A stretch of 64,000 nt of DNA from a virus. A program made the position numbers and the translations under genes. The stretch's first letter is position 1; each line of letters opens with the position of its first letter. Location: positions 21,790 to 85,789 of the IMG/VR virus record IMGVR_UViG_3300015374_000002, one strand, 5' to 3'. Under the pieces are notes generated by a model that made no database searches, had not been told where the DNA came from, and saw only the letters and a list, made by a program, of their open reading frames with translations. Positions 1-8,762 of this stretch are shown one piece after another.

Positions 1-179
1 TCCTCCAAAGCCTCGACGGCCGCGTTGCGCAGGGCCTCTATCTCCTCCTTGGAGGGAAGTTGCCGGGGCGGCAGCGTCGCTGCTGCGATGAACGCCTCGA
101 TCGGGTCTGCGGGCTCCTGCCCGGTTCCCGTGTCAGGCTCATCGCGAACATCGGTTGGCTCGATTACGTCGGTGTTCAT
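1..179 (-). CDS. hypothetical protein, N-terminal part only
   Basis: The frame opens with ATG at 179 and runs off the left edge of the window, so only about 59 residues are visible. GGAGG lies 9 nt before the start. The start of the protein is acidic and proline-rich (MNTDVIEP...), followed by a helical stretch rich in Glu and Ala. Two tandem copies of the phage operator element lie upstream, which marks it as the first gene of an operon. I do not recognise the family. Confidence 0.6.
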   Translation of the reverse strand, partial: MNTDVIEPTDVRDEPDTGTGQEPADPIEAFIAAATLPPRQLPSKEEIEALRNAAVEALE

Positions 180-230
180 TGGCCTCAGCCTCCGTTCTGG
201 TCGTGGTCTCTCCTTCTAATTCAGTTACGA

Positions 231-330
231 GTGTACAGGGATCTAGCGCGAGAGCAAGATTCCCGGGTGCCCAATTTTGTCCGATGTAACGCTCCGTCGC
301 CGACCGATGTCCGCGTACAGGGATTTAGCG
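231..330 (-). promoter_or_regulatory. two tandem CGCTAAATG-type operator/promoter elements
   Basis: Minus-strand copies CGCTAGATCCCTGTACAC (231-250) and CGCTAAATCCCTGTAC (313-330) lie between the clamp gene and the gene at 1-179. Each has the TGTAC that overlaps the -10 region in the other copies. The two copies sit about 80 bp apart. Confidence 0.6.
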
Positions 331-346
331 TCACAGACCGTGCAGG

Positions 347-1525
347 TTACGCGGCCCGGTACGGCTGAATCATGTGCCGGGACGCCGGACCATCGCCGAC
401 AGGACCGATCAGCACCGGCTTGACCGCCCCGTAGATCGACACCGACGCCACCGGGCTGCGCAGCCCGATCAGCGCGTTGAGCAGATATCCGAGATTAAGG
501 CTCACCTCGACATCCTCGCCGTCCACGTCCGCCGCCACCGTGGAGGCGGAGCGGGCCAACGTCCCGACCGTGTTGCCGCCGGTCAGCCGGATACCCTTGC
601 CGGACAGGGCCAGTCGCAACGTGGGCGGCGGGGCGTCCGCCCCGCCGCCGCCGAGTACCGTTCCCGCCTTCTTCAGCGCCCGCATCAGCGCGTCGGTCTC
701 CACCGTCATCGCGGTCGCCGTACCTTCGGCCCGCATCGCCTCGAACGACATCTCGGCGTTGGCGAAGTAGTTCCGCCAATTCGGGAACTGGCCGTCGATC
801 ACGCGGACGGTGGAGACGCGACCCTCGCCCGACAGCGACACCATCGTCACCTTGTCCTGGTAGCCGCGCACGAACGCCACCCCCACCCGGCCGGTTGCCG
901 AACCGGTGAAGTCGGCCAGCAGGCGCGGCGGCACGATCGCGCCGCACTCCACCGCCTTGGCAACCGGCTTCCACGACAGTTCCGTGGCCGCGATCTGGTA
1001 GCGGTTGGTGGCGGCCAGGCTCATTACCTCATTGGCCACCTCGACGAACACGCCGGTGTGCTCAACTTGGGCGCCCTTGCCCTTGCCGACGGCACCACCG
1101 ACCTGTTTGAACGCCTGCTGAAGCAGCTCGGCGTCCACCCAGCCGACCGGCTCGCCCGCCTCCGGCAGTGACGGGTAGTCGTAGGCGGGCATGAGCGCCA
1201 GTTCCCAGGAGTCCTCACCGCAGGTGATGACGGCGGCCGTCTCCTCGGCGACTACTTCGACTTCGTCGCCGTCGGCCGCCTCACACACTTTGTGCAGCAG
1301 CGCGGCGGGCAGGAGACCGTCGCCACCCTCCAGGATGATCGCGGGGATGGTGGCGCGGGACGCCAGTTCGTAGTCGTTGGCGGCCAGACTCAGGACGCCC
1401 GTCTCGCCGTCGGCGTCGATGAGCAGACCAGCCATGATCGGCTGTACGCCGTGGCTGGTGTCTGCCGCGCGGGCGACCCAGGCGACCGCCTCGGCGAACC
1501 GGATCCGGTCAACGGTGAACTTCAC
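347..1525 (-). CDS. dnaN: DNA polymerase III beta subunit-like sliding clamp
   Basis: The 392-residue product has the length and layout of bacterial beta clamps: three repeated domains, the clamp signature DGQFPNW near residue 245, and a C-terminal MIQPYRAA that resembles the conserved clamp end. In the known family the ring encircles DNA and tethers the replicative polymerase. I chose GTG at 1525 because GGAGG lies 7 nt upstream and the protein then begins VKFTVDR, as clamps do; a longer frame upstream has no supporting site. Followed by the operators of the next gene. A phage-coded clamp implies a phage-modified replisome together with DnaB and SSB in this window. Confidence 0.88.
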   Translation of the reverse strand: MKFTVDRIRFAEAVAWVARAADTSHGVQPIMAGLLIDADGETGVLSLAANDYELASRATIPAIILEGGDGLLPAALLHKVCEAADGDEVEVVAEETAAVITCGEDSWELALMPAYDYPSLPEAGEPVGWVDAELLQQAFKQVGGAVGKGKGAQVEHTGVFVEVANEVMSLAATNRYQIAATELSWKPVAKAVECGAIVPPRLLADFTGSATGRVGVAFVRGYQDKVTMVSLSGEGRVSTVRVIDGQFPNWRNYFANAEMSFEAMRAEGTATAMTVETDALMRALKKAGTVLGGGGADAPPPTLRLALSGKGIRLTGGNTVGTLARSASTVAADVDGEDVEVSLNLGYLLNALIGLRSPVASVSIYGAVKPVLIGPVGDGPASRHMIQPYRAA

Positions 1526-1565
1526 GGGGATACCTCCGAACGGGGGTGTGGGGTGGTCGTGAACA

Positions 1566-1724
1566 TCAGGCGGCCTCGTCGGCGGCGGGCTGCTCAGGGT
1601 TGGCGGCCTGCGCTGAGCGCTCCAGCGCATCAGCGATCATGGCGTCGATGCCGGGCAGTACCGGCACCGGACCCCAGCGCCTCGTCTGCTCAACCTTGTA
1701 CTCGTCGGGCGCGTATTCGGTCAT
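1566..1724 (-). CDS. small hypothetical protein (52 aa)
   Basis: ATG at 1724 follows GGGAGG at a 4-nt gap and the frame closes with TGA 40 bp before the clamp start. The product begins MTEYAPDEYKVEQ and ends in an Ala-rich, acidic tail. It has phage-like high-GC codon use and fits exactly between its neighbours. Function unknown. Confidence 0.6.
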   Translation of the reverse strand: MTEYAPDEYKVEQTRRWGPVPVLPGIDAMIADALERSAQAANPEQPAADEAA

Positions 1725-1760
1725 GGTTCCTCCCTTCTGCTGCAGTCATTGACATCGGGG

Positions 1761-2111
1761 TTATGCGGCCATCCGCAGGGTGGCGGCGGCCGGGTGGGGA
1801 GTGCAGGCGATGGACGTCAGTAGCGCCTCGATCTGCTCGGCGACCTGCTCCTTGACCAGGTCGGGGTCTTCGGGGCGGCCGTCGTCGTCGCGTCCCGCGT
1901 CGGCGCCGTCCTCCAGGGCGGTGAGCCATTCGCTCAGGTCGATCAGTTCCCGCCACATGCTCAGCCGGGTGTCGTCGGTTGCGTGGTTGTCGAGGATTCC
2001 GGCGAGAACCACCGCGTTGTCGGCCTCTTCGACGAACGGATCTTCCAGCAGTAGCTCTACGGCGGCACGCCGGGCCTGTGCGCGAACCTCATCGAATCCG
2101 ATGGACTGCAT
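1761..2111 (-). CDS. hypothetical acidic helical protein (116 aa)
   Basis: The start ATG at 2111 has CAGGAG 6 nt upstream and is the first gene after an operator plus GAGCGA hairpin. The product is acidic and predicted helical (MQSIGFDEVRAQARRAA...). No catalytic motif is visible. It probably leads a short operon with the 52-aa gene and the sliding clamp downstream. Confidence 0.7.
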   Translation of the reverse strand: MQSIGFDEVRAQARRAAVELLLEDPFVEEADNAVVLAGILDNHATDDTRLSMWRELIDLSEWLTALEDGADAGRDDDGRPEDPDLVKEQVAEQIEALLTSIACTPHPAAATLRMAA

Positions 2112-2126
2112 GATTAACTCCTGTCC

Positions 2127-2182
2127 GCGCCGTGGTCGCTCTACCTGGCGCTTCATCACCATCAGTGTACATCCATTTAGCA
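2127..2182 (-). promoter_or_regulatory. operator/promoter plus GAGCGA-loop 5' hairpin
   Basis: The minus strand reads GTGCTAAATGGATGTACACT (-10 TACACT) and then a leader hairpin (GCGCC stem, inner GG/CC pair) whose loop contains TAGAGCGA, ending about 5 nt before the ribosome binding site of the gene at 1761-2111. Confidence 0.65.
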
Positions 2183-2194
2183 CTAGGGGGAAGG

Positions 2195-2223
2195 GGTGGG
2201 GTGCGGTTTCCACGCACCCCACC
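2195..2223 (-). terminator. hairpin terminator without a strong U tract
   Basis: GGTGGGGTGCG and CGCACCCCACC form a perfect 11-bp stem with a 7-nt loop, located between the stop of the DUF4031 gene and the next promoter. Confidence 0.55.
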
Positions 2224-2241
2224 GTGGACCCCGGCCGGGCC

Positions 2242-2550
2242 TTAGGTCGCCCGCTCCTGCCAGAGCCGATCCTGTGCCGCGCACCGCATCCGGCCCGCCT
2301 CCCGCCACGTGATCGCTTCGGCGCCCGCCGCAATGGCCTCCAGGCGCTTCGACTCCACCACGTCGTAATGCCGCCGCAACTGAAGCGGATCGTCGGCCTT
2401 ATGGAACCAGGACCGCCGCAGCCCAATCCGTTGCGCGAACTCGTGCAACTCCTCGTCGGAGGTGTCGGAGAACAGGTGCGACCAGCGGCCCCGACCCTTG
2501 CCTACGGTGGCCTGCTGCCGCCAGTCGTCTACGTAGACGGTCACGGTCAC
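2242..2550 (-). CDS. DUF4031 domain protein
   Basis: The product contains VTVYVDDWRQQA, GRWSHL and a late HYDVVESKR...AGAEAITWRE block, the layout of DUF4031 proteins found in many actinophages. Their function is unknown. GTG at 2550 is preferred because it forms a 4-bp GTGA overlap with the upstream stop; an ATG at 2574 in the same frame is the alternative and would add eight residues. Confidence 0.72.
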   Translation of the reverse strand: MTVTVYVDDWRQQATVGKGRGRWSHLFSDTSDEELHEFAQRIGLRRSWFHKADDPLQLRRHYDVVESKRLEAIAAGAEAITWREAGRMRCAAQDRLWQERAT

Positions 2551-2900
2551 CCCCAGGACATGGCGCAGTCGCATTCGGCGCAGAACTGCATGCCGCGCAC
2601 GAGCGCCACCAGGTTGGACCGGTCGTAGGCAGACAGGTGGTCACCCAGAAACTTCAAGATCGCCTCGAAGCGGGGGACCATCATCCGGCACTGTGAGGCG
2701 GAGAAGAAGCCGTGCACGTCCCCAGAGTCCAGCCACGGCATCAGCGGCGTACCGCTGCCCTCATCGCCCTGATACGGAGCGCGATTCTTCCACCACGCCT
2801 CCAGGTCCATGATCCCCTCGAACTCGGCGATTTGCTTCCGCAGGGCGGCGAAGCCGTGGTAATCCCACGAGGCGCCACCGGGCCGGTAGGACAGTCCCAT
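2547..2900 (-). CDS. hypothetical protein (117 aa)
   Basis: ATG at 2900 has AAAGGAAG upstream; an in-frame ATG at 2918 is less well placed. The product begins MGLSYRPGGASWDYHGFAAL and ends with CAECDCAM, a pair of cysteines that could bind metal. It overlaps the DUF4031 gene by 4 bp, so the two are translationally coupled. It lies 22 bp downstream of the large methyltransferase-helicase gene. Confidence 0.68.
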   Translation of the reverse strand: MGLSYRPGGASWDYHGFAALRKQIAEFEGIMDLEAWWKNRAPYQGDEGSGTPLMPWLDSGDVHGFFSASQCRMMVPRFEAILKFLGDHLSAYDRSNLVALVRGMQFCAECDCAMSWG

Positions 2901-2922
2901 ACGATCACTTCCTTTCATGGGG

Positions 2923-5900
2923 TTAAGCGGCTGCTGCCATCTCTCTGGACGGTTCCAGGTCGGCCGCGATCAGGTCTTCCAGGCGCTTGCGCTCGGCCAT
3001 CGCCTCATTCAGCTCCTCCTCGTAGTCGAACGTCTTCTTGAGTTCCGAATCGATCGCCTCAGCCCGCCGCTGCAACGTCTGGGCGTAGTCCAGCGCCGTA
3101 GCCGCCTCGCGCCCGGCCGTGTTGATGGCGTTGTCGATGTAGCGCAGCAGCGCCATCTCATAGCCCTTGCGCAGCAGTTTGATCTGGGGGTTGCCGATCG
3201 GCGTCCACTTCCAGGAGTTCTTGGAGGTCAGTGAGACGGTCAGGATCGGGGCGCCGCCGGACCAGGTGACGGAGAATTTGACCCGGACGCCGCGCCATGT
3301 GCCCGCCTCCTGCTCGCAGCGGTGGGCGCGGGCGAAGCGGCCCGCTTCTGCCAGCGCGGCGGCGGCCTCCTCCTCCACGTCGATTCTGGTGGAGTGCTTC
3401 TCGTAGACCCGGTCGTGTTCGGCGGCGGCGATGCCTTCCCAGGAGGAGGCGTAGGACTTGTGGGTGCGGGCCGCCTGTTGGTAGTGGTGCTGGTCGGCCT
3501 TCATGCGGGCCAGGTCCCGGTGGTGGGCGGCGTACAGGTTGCGCAGCCGGGCCACTTCAGCTTGGGCGCGGGCCAGATCCAGGACCAGTTCCTGTCCGGT
3601 CGCGGCGGCCTTGATCTGGGCGTAGTCGAGGGTGTCGTCGCTGATCAGGTCGTCCACCTGGCGTACGTCCAGCTCCCCGGACAGGATCTGGAAGATGAAA
3701 TGGCTCTTCCGTTCCAGGTGCTGCCACATGTAGGAGTCGAAAGATCCTTCGGTCACGTACCGGAAGACCCACATGGTGTCGCAGAGGTTGCCGGGCCGGT
3801 CGCCACGGCCGTCTCTCTGCTCCACATCGGCCGGGCGCCAGGGGGCGTCCATGTGATGGATGGCGACCAGCCGGTCCTGGGCGTTGACGCCCGTGCCGCC
3901 CTTCTCCGTGGACACGAACAGGACCGCGATGTCGCCGTCACGGCACTGCTTGAACAGGAACGCCCGCTCCAGGTCGGTTTTGGCGGCGTGGATGAACTGG
4001 ATCAGGTGGCGGGGTACGCCAAAGTGAACCAGCAGGTCACGTGTTTCGCCGTACACCTGCGGGTCGCCGTCACGCGGGGTACCCAGGTCGCAGAAGATGA
4101 ACTGACAGGTTCCGGGTTTGCCGTCGCCCCACAGCAGACCCTTGGAGGAGTCCGGCCACGTCCAATCCTTCGTCTGGTGGTAGATGCGGGCGACGTTGGC
4201 CGCGACCACGTCCGGCTTGCCCGGCTCGGCGGAGTCGAGGCCGACCAGCGGCAGCCACAGGGCGGCCTTCCTGCCGTCGTTGCAGACCGACAGCATGTTG
4301 TCGTCCACCATGCGCTGCTTGGTCTCGGAGTAGCGCGGTAGCGGCTTTCCGAGGCGAATCTTGTCGGCCCGGCGTACCAGCTCTTCGATGAACGGCTTCA
4401 GCTCCGGCTGGCCCTGCACCTTGACGATCTCGCGGACGACCCGGCCCGGCCCGTCCAGTTTGAGCTGGTGACGGGTGCGCACATCCATCGTCTCGCCGAG
4501 CATCAGCCGCAGTTCGGGGACGTTGACGAACTTGGACGGGCGGCGGTGCATCCGGAATCCGGCACCGTCCGGCGTAACCTCGATCTTCGATTCGAAGGTG
4601 ACGAACATGCCTGCGAACGCGTCGAAGCTGCACAGGTCCCACTCCTTCAGCCGTTCCACGGTGTTGGTGTAGCGCAGCAGCGTGTACGCCTCAGCCAACG
4701 TGTTGGAGATCGGCGTGCCGGTGAACCCGGCGAAGGCGCGGCCGTACGTGGTCAGCAGCCAGGAGATCTTCATGAAGGCGTCTTCGGCCCGCTTGGACGC
4801 GGGCATCGCGAAGCCTTCGGTACGGCAGGGAGAGAACAGGTTCTTGAAGTAGTGGAACTCGTCGATCATCAGGAAGTCGATGCCGAGAAGATCGAAGAAC
4901 AGGCCGTCGTCGCGGCCCGGCCGCTTACGCGTGTGCCGCATCGCGGCGGCTTCTTCGTCCAGAACGAAGCACTCGCCCTCGAACACCTCCGGCTGCGGCT
5001 TGCCCCAGCTGGACAGGGCGGCGTGCCGCTGCTTCAGCTTCATGACCTGCTTGGCCAGCCGCTTGACGGTGCGCGAGTTGTCCAGGCCGTCAGCGGTCAT
5101 CGCCTCTTCGATGGCGGCGATCTGGTCGGCGATGAAGTCCGCTTCGAGCGCCGGACTGACCGGGATGGAGGTGAACTGCTGAACCGTCATCACGATCATG
5201 TCCCAGTCGGCGGAGGCGACCTTGGCGGCGAAGTACTTGCGCCGCTTCGGGTTCAGGTCGGCCTTGGTGACCATGAGGATGCGGGCGCCCGGGTAGACGC
5301 GCCGGAATTCGGCCGCCGTCTGTTCCAGTAGGTGGTTGGGGACGACCGCGCACGGCTTGTTGATCAAACCGAGTCGTTTCATCGTCTGACCGATCATGAT
5401 CATCATGGCGGTTTTTCCGCCACCCACCGCCGTCGCCACGATCGTCGTCGGTGACGCCGACGCCCGCGCCACCATCGCGTTCTGATGGTCATACGGCGTG
5501 AACCCGGCCGCCATGCCGGGATAGGTGAACATGGAGCCGTCGAACTTGCGCAACCGGACCGCGTTGTAGGCCCAGTTGTACAGGTGGCACAGCCGGTCGG
5601 AACGGTCCGGGTTCGTCCACACCCACGTGCCGAACGTCTCCTGAATCGCCTTCGTGCGCTCCTCGGCGAGCTGCGTCTCCGCCTGATTGCGGACCTTCTT
5701 CGTCTTCGTCTTGCCCGGCCGGTCCGGGTCGGGCACCTCCACCTCATCCCAGGCGACCGGCGCGCTCCCGTTCAACGCCTTCTCGATCAGATCGACGGCG
5801 TTGAACCGGGCGGTTCCCCACCTGGTTGTCGCGGTCACCTTGTGCCGTGCCGGGGGCGCCGACACCTCCCACGACGCCGTCAGCTTCTCGTGCCGGACCG

Positions 5901-7908
5901 TCACCTTCTCCGACTCGTCATTGGAGAAGCTGGTGGACAGTCCGAACAGGGCGACGATGAAGTCCTTGACCACGTCAGCGGGGACCCATGGTGCGCCGAG
6001 CCGGGCGGCGATGTCGGACGGGCCCAGATCCACCGGCTGAACCTGCGTCAGCGCGGCCACATTCGCCCACCACCGCTCCGGCTCCTCATCGTTGGCGACC
6101 ATGTCCTCGGCGACCTGCAACTTCTCGCGGACGTTGCCGGACAGGTACTCTTCCGCCGGAACCCACCGGTCGTCAGCCGGGTCGCAGAAGGCGAGGCCGG
6201 TCAGGTGATTCGGCACCTCAGCCTCGGAGACGTCGAGGAGGCGGGCCAGCGTCGGCAGATCCAGGTAGCCGTGTTCGTCCCAGCACAACGCGACAGCCTC
6301 GGCCGGATTGTCGGCCCGCTGCTTACGCACCGGCCGCCGGTTGACGCGGCGCAGCAGAATGTCGGCGGGCTCCTCGGTCCGGTCCTCCTCACTCCACCGG
6401 CCCAATGCCAGCACCGTCGGATAGTCCGGGTCGCCCGGCCGGTCTCCGATGCCCCGGAAGCCGCCCAGGTTCGGGGTGCGCCGGTTGAAGGTCGGAAACC
6501 CGGTCTCCTCATCGACGGGCCCGGCGGTGAGCGTGGACCGGTTCAGCGGGCCGAACCGGTCCACATAGGAGCGGTAGAGCGTCGCCGTGTGCTCCCGCAG
6601 TGGCGTGATGTCGGCGTCCGGCTTGTCAAGGTCGGCGTCGGCGGTGAACAACTCGACGGCGGCGTCTCGCAGCAGGATCAGATGCTTCAGCTCATCGGAC
6701 GGCTTGGAGACCGGCTCATGGTTGCCGTTGAGGACTTGCGTGACCGCGCCGTCCTCGCCCAGGTGGAACGAGCCTTCTTTGTCGTCGGTGGTGGTCACTT
6801 GGATGGTGTCGGTAAGCCGTTCGGCCGCCTGCCACACCTTCCCGCCCGCGTGGGCGTGCGCGACCAACTTGTTCACTGCGTTGGCCAGCAGCTCTACCGG
6901 GTCGGCTCCGGCGGGCGGGATGACGTCCAGGGTGGCGCCGTGCTGCTGCCCGCCGCGCGGGTGCATGGCGCCCAGCACCATTTCCGGATGGGCGCCCCAG
7001 TAGTCGTTGACGGTGGTGAGCAGGTGGTCATGCGTGCGTGCGTGCTTCCAAGCGCCCACCTCCACCCCGTCGTCGGCGTACGGGCGGCGCCGCAACACCA
7101 CGATGTCGGCCACGCCCCGGAATCCGAGACTTGAGAACGCCCCCGACGGCAGACGGATCGCGCCGACGAACTCACCGAGCCGGGAGTAGAACGTGCGCGC
7201 CAACGGGTTTTCGGCGTCCATCGTGTAGCGGGAGGTGATGAGGATGGCCAGCCCGCCCGGGTGCAGCCCTTTCAGAGCTCTCCACAGGAAGTAGCTGTGC
7301 AGGGTGGGCGTGAATCCGGCTTCGTCGGCGGGCCAGGCGGCGTCATAGATCGGCACCTTGGCGAACGGGACGTTGCCGATGGCGGCGTCAAAGGCGCCGA
7401 TCCGGAACGCGGTCCGTTCCAGCGGCTTGTTGATGATGGTCGCGCCGTGGTGCAGGCGGGCGGCGATCCCGGCGGAGGTGGGGTCGATCTCGACGCCGGT
7501 CCAGTCCACGTCCAGGCCGGGCGGGGTGGCGGCGATGAAGTTGCCCGACCCGCAGCCCGGCTCCAGTACCCGGCCGCCGGGGAACCCGAGCCGGATCAGC
7601 AGATCCCACATGGCCGCCGAGATCGCCGGGGTGGTGTAGAAGCTGGTGGCGGTGGCTTCCTTGGCCGCCGTCTCCTCCTGCGGCGATAGAAGCTCCGACA
7701 GCTCATCCACGACGTCTTTCCAGCCGCCGGTCAGCCGATGCCGCTTGTAGGGGTCTACGGCATCGGCCAGCGGCCCCCAGCCGGTCCAGCCGGACAGGTC
7801 GGCGCGTTCGTCAGCGGCCAGTACACGGCCGGGCGGGATGGTTTTGTGGGCGCGTAGTGCGGCCAGGCTTGCTTGGGCAAGGGCCAGCGGCCCCAGGGTG
7901 TCAGACAA
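2923..7908 (-). CDS. methyltransferase-helicase fusion, DarB-like
   Basis: This 1661-residue protein joins two machines. The N-terminal third has a class I SAM methyltransferase motif I (LEPGCGSGNF, residues about 115-124) and a degenerate catalytic loop GNVPF where N6-adenine methylases carry NPPY/F. The rest is a superfamily 2 helicase: Walker A GGGKT near residue 828, DEFH near 1013, and the motif V/VI region ending RDGRGDRPGN near 1359. The C-terminus is a coiled-coil-rich tail. The architecture matches the phage P1 DarB antirestriction family and related phage proteins, some of which are packaged in the virion. Translation starts at TTG 7908, supported by GGAG 6 nt upstream and a standard promoter-hairpin leader. 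The actual target (DNA protection or modification) is inferred. Confidence 0.85.
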   Translation of the reverse strand: MSDTLGPLALAQASLAALRAHKTIPPGRVLAADERADLSGWTGWGPLADAVDPYKRHRLTGGWKDVVDELSELLSPQEETAAKEATATSFYTTPAISAAMWDLLIRLGFPGGRVLEPGCGSGNFIAATPPGLDVDWTGVEIDPTSAGIAARLHHGATIINKPLERTAFRIGAFDAAIGNVPFAKVPIYDAAWPADEAGFTPTLHSYFLWRALKGLHPGGLAILITSRYTMDAENPLARTFYSRLGEFVGAIRLPSGAFSSLGFRGVADIVVLRRRPYADDGVEVGAWKHARTHDHLLTTVNDYWGAHPEMVLGAMHPRGGQQHGATLDVIPPAGADPVELLANAVNKLVAHAHAGGKVWQAAERLTDTIQVTTTDDKEGSFHLGEDGAVTQVLNGNHEPVSKPSDELKHLILLRDAAVELFTADADLDKPDADITPLREHTATLYRSYVDRFGPLNRSTLTAGPVDEETGFPTFNRRTPNLGGFRGIGDRPGDPDYPTVLALGRWSEEDRTEEPADILLRRVNRRPVRKQRADNPAEAVALCWDEHGYLDLPTLARLLDVSEAEVPNHLTGLAFCDPADDRWVPAEEYLSGNVREKLQVAEDMVANDEEPERWWANVAALTQVQPVDLGPSDIAARLGAPWVPADVVKDFIVALFGLSTSFSNDESEKVTVRHEKLTASWEVSAPPARHKVTATTRWGTARFNAVDLIEKALNGSAPVAWDEVEVPDPDRPGKTKTKKVRNQAETQLAEERTKAIQETFGTWVWTNPDRSDRLCHLYNWAYNAVRLRKFDGSMFTYPGMAAGFTPYDHQNAMVARASASPTTIVATAVGGGKTAMMIMIGQTMKRLGLINKPCAVVPNHLLEQTAAEFRRVYPGARILMVTKADLNPKRRKYFAAKVASADWDMIVMTVQQFTSIPVSPALEADFIADQIAAIEEAMTADGLDNSRTVKRLAKQVMKLKQRHAALSSWGKPQPEVFEGECFVLDEEAAAMRHTRKRPGRDDGLFFDLLGIDFLMIDEFHYFKNLFSPCRTEGFAMPASKRAEDAFMKISWLLTTYGRAFAGFTGTPISNTLAEAYTLLRYTNTVERLKEWDLCSFDAFAGMFVTFESKIEVTPDGAGFRMHRRPSKFVNVPELRLMLGETMDVRTRHQLKLDGPGRVVREIVKVQGQPELKPFIEELVRRADKIRLGKPLPRYSETKQRMVDDNMLSVCNDGRKAALWLPLVGLDSAEPGKPDVVAANVARIYHQTKDWTWPDSSKGLLWGDGKPGTCQFIFCDLGTPRDGDPQVYGETRDLLVHFGVPRHLIQFIHAAKTDLERAFLFKQCRDGDIAVLFVSTEKGGTGVNAQDRLVAIHHMDAPWRPADVEQRDGRGDRPGNLCDTMWVFRYVTEGSFDSYMWQHLERKSHFIFQILSGELDVRQVDDLISDDTLDYAQIKAAATGQELVLDLARAQAEVARLRNLYAAHHRDLARMKADQHHYQQAARTHKSYASSWEGIAAAEHDRVYEKHSTRIDVEEEAAAALAEAGRFARAHRCEQEAGTWRGVRVKFSVTWSGGAPILTVSLTSKNSWKWTPIGNPQIKLLRKGYEMALLRYIDNAINTAGREAATALDYAQTLQRRAEAIDSELKKTFDYEEELNEAMAERKRLEDLIAADLEPSREMAAAA

Positions 7909-7926
7909 GGGGGGACTCCTGTTCTG

Positions 7927-7980
7927 TCCCGGGGGTCGCTCAACCCTGGGACTACCCTCCGATTATACAGTCATTTAACG
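7927..7980 (-). promoter_or_regulatory. operator/promoter plus GAGCGA-loop hairpin for the DarB-like gene
   Basis: The minus strand reads CGTTAAATGACTGTATAATC with -10 TATAAT, the best -10 in the set. The hairpin that follows pairs TCCC-A-GGG with CCC-C-GGGA around TTGAGCGAC. The TAA inside GTTAAATG is also the stop codon of the upstream gene. Confidence 0.7.
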
Positions 7981-8532
7981 CTTGTCGGTAGGGGTTTGAA
8001 TGGTGGGCTGAACCTCCTCCAGGCCCAGGCGGCGGGTGAAGATGCCGCGCGGCAAGAACCGGGCCTCATGAGCCTCGTACTCGCCGATCGCGAAGACGTA
8101 CTCCCACGCCTTCGGATCCTTGCGAGATACCCACAGCCGGGCGCGGTCCTGGTTGGCCTCCGCCCGCTCCGGGTCCGCGTACGGGCCCAGTAGTTGCAGC
8201 GTCTTACCCCGATAGGTGGCGGTCACGTAGAAGCCGTGGGTGAGCGGTTCAGGCTGCGGCCACGGCCGCGAACCGGCCGGAACCTCCTCCGGGTCGGCCT
8301 TATACCAGGAGCAGTCGTAGCGGCCCTCCAGGCTTCCTGGGGCCGTCTCCGTCCACTCCGCCGGGGTTCGACCCAGCAGGGCGGTCAGGATCAGCCCACA
8401 TTCGCCGCCGCCGCTTCCGCGTGCGCCGCTGTCTCGGATGCAGGTTCCGCACCAAGCGTCCATCCAGGCTTCGCCCTCGGTGCTGTTGGAGAAGGGCGAA
8501 CCCTCGCGGGGTTCGCCCGGGATGCACGTCAT
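7975..8532 (-). CDS. hypothetical protein with N-terminal cysteine cluster (185 aa)
   Basis: ATG at 8532 overlaps the upstream stop (ATGA) and has GGAGG 2 nt upstream. The N-terminus holds several cysteines (CGTCIRDSG...GGECGL), possibly a zinc site. The remainder alternates basic and acidic segments. Its TAA stop is contained in the promoter element of the DarB-like gene. Not recognised. Confidence 0.7.
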   Translation of the reverse strand: MTCIPGEPREGSPFSNSTEGEAWMDAWCGTCIRDSGARGSGGGECGLILTALLGRTPAEWTETAPGSLEGRYDCSWYKADPEEVPAGSRPWPQPEPLTHGFYVTATYRGKTLQLLGPYADPERAEANQDRARLWVSRKDPKAWEYVFAIGEYEAHEARFLPRGIFTRRLGLEEVQPTIQTPTDKR

Positions 8533-8738
8533 GCCTCCTGCTTTCCGGCGATCCGGTTGAGGATGTCGGCCGACATCCAATCCGGCACGACACCGTTCGC
8601 GATGGCCGCCAGGCCAGCGAACTCGCGGGCCAGTTCCACGCGGTTCTTGTTCAGCGTGTCCCGGTATTCCACGTTGACATCTTCGTTCGTCTTGACGGCC
8701 TTGCGTAGCAACACCGCCGCTTCTTCCAGGTAGCTCAT
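8529..8738 (-). CDS. small helical protein (69 aa)
   Basis: A charged, probably helical protein beginning MSYLEEAAVLLRKAVK. It lies 24 bp after the ATPase gene and couples to the next gene by ATGA overlap. No motif recognised. Confidence 0.68.
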   Translation of the reverse strand: MSYLEEAAVLLRKAVKTNEDVNVEYRDTLNKNRVELAREFAGLAAIANGVVPDWMSADILNRIAGKQEA

Positions 8739-8762
8739 GTTTTGCTCCCTTTTCTGTGGTGG

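Noticed and set aside
374-1171. Long plus-strand frame opposite the sliding clamp
   Set aside because: Antisense to a gene with clear family motifs; Arg/His/Gly-rich composition typical of high-GC shadows and no ribosome site.
5485-7134. 549-aa plus-strand frame opposite the DarB-like gene
   Set aside because: Low-complexity mirror of a well-supported gene; no start signal or recognisable domain.
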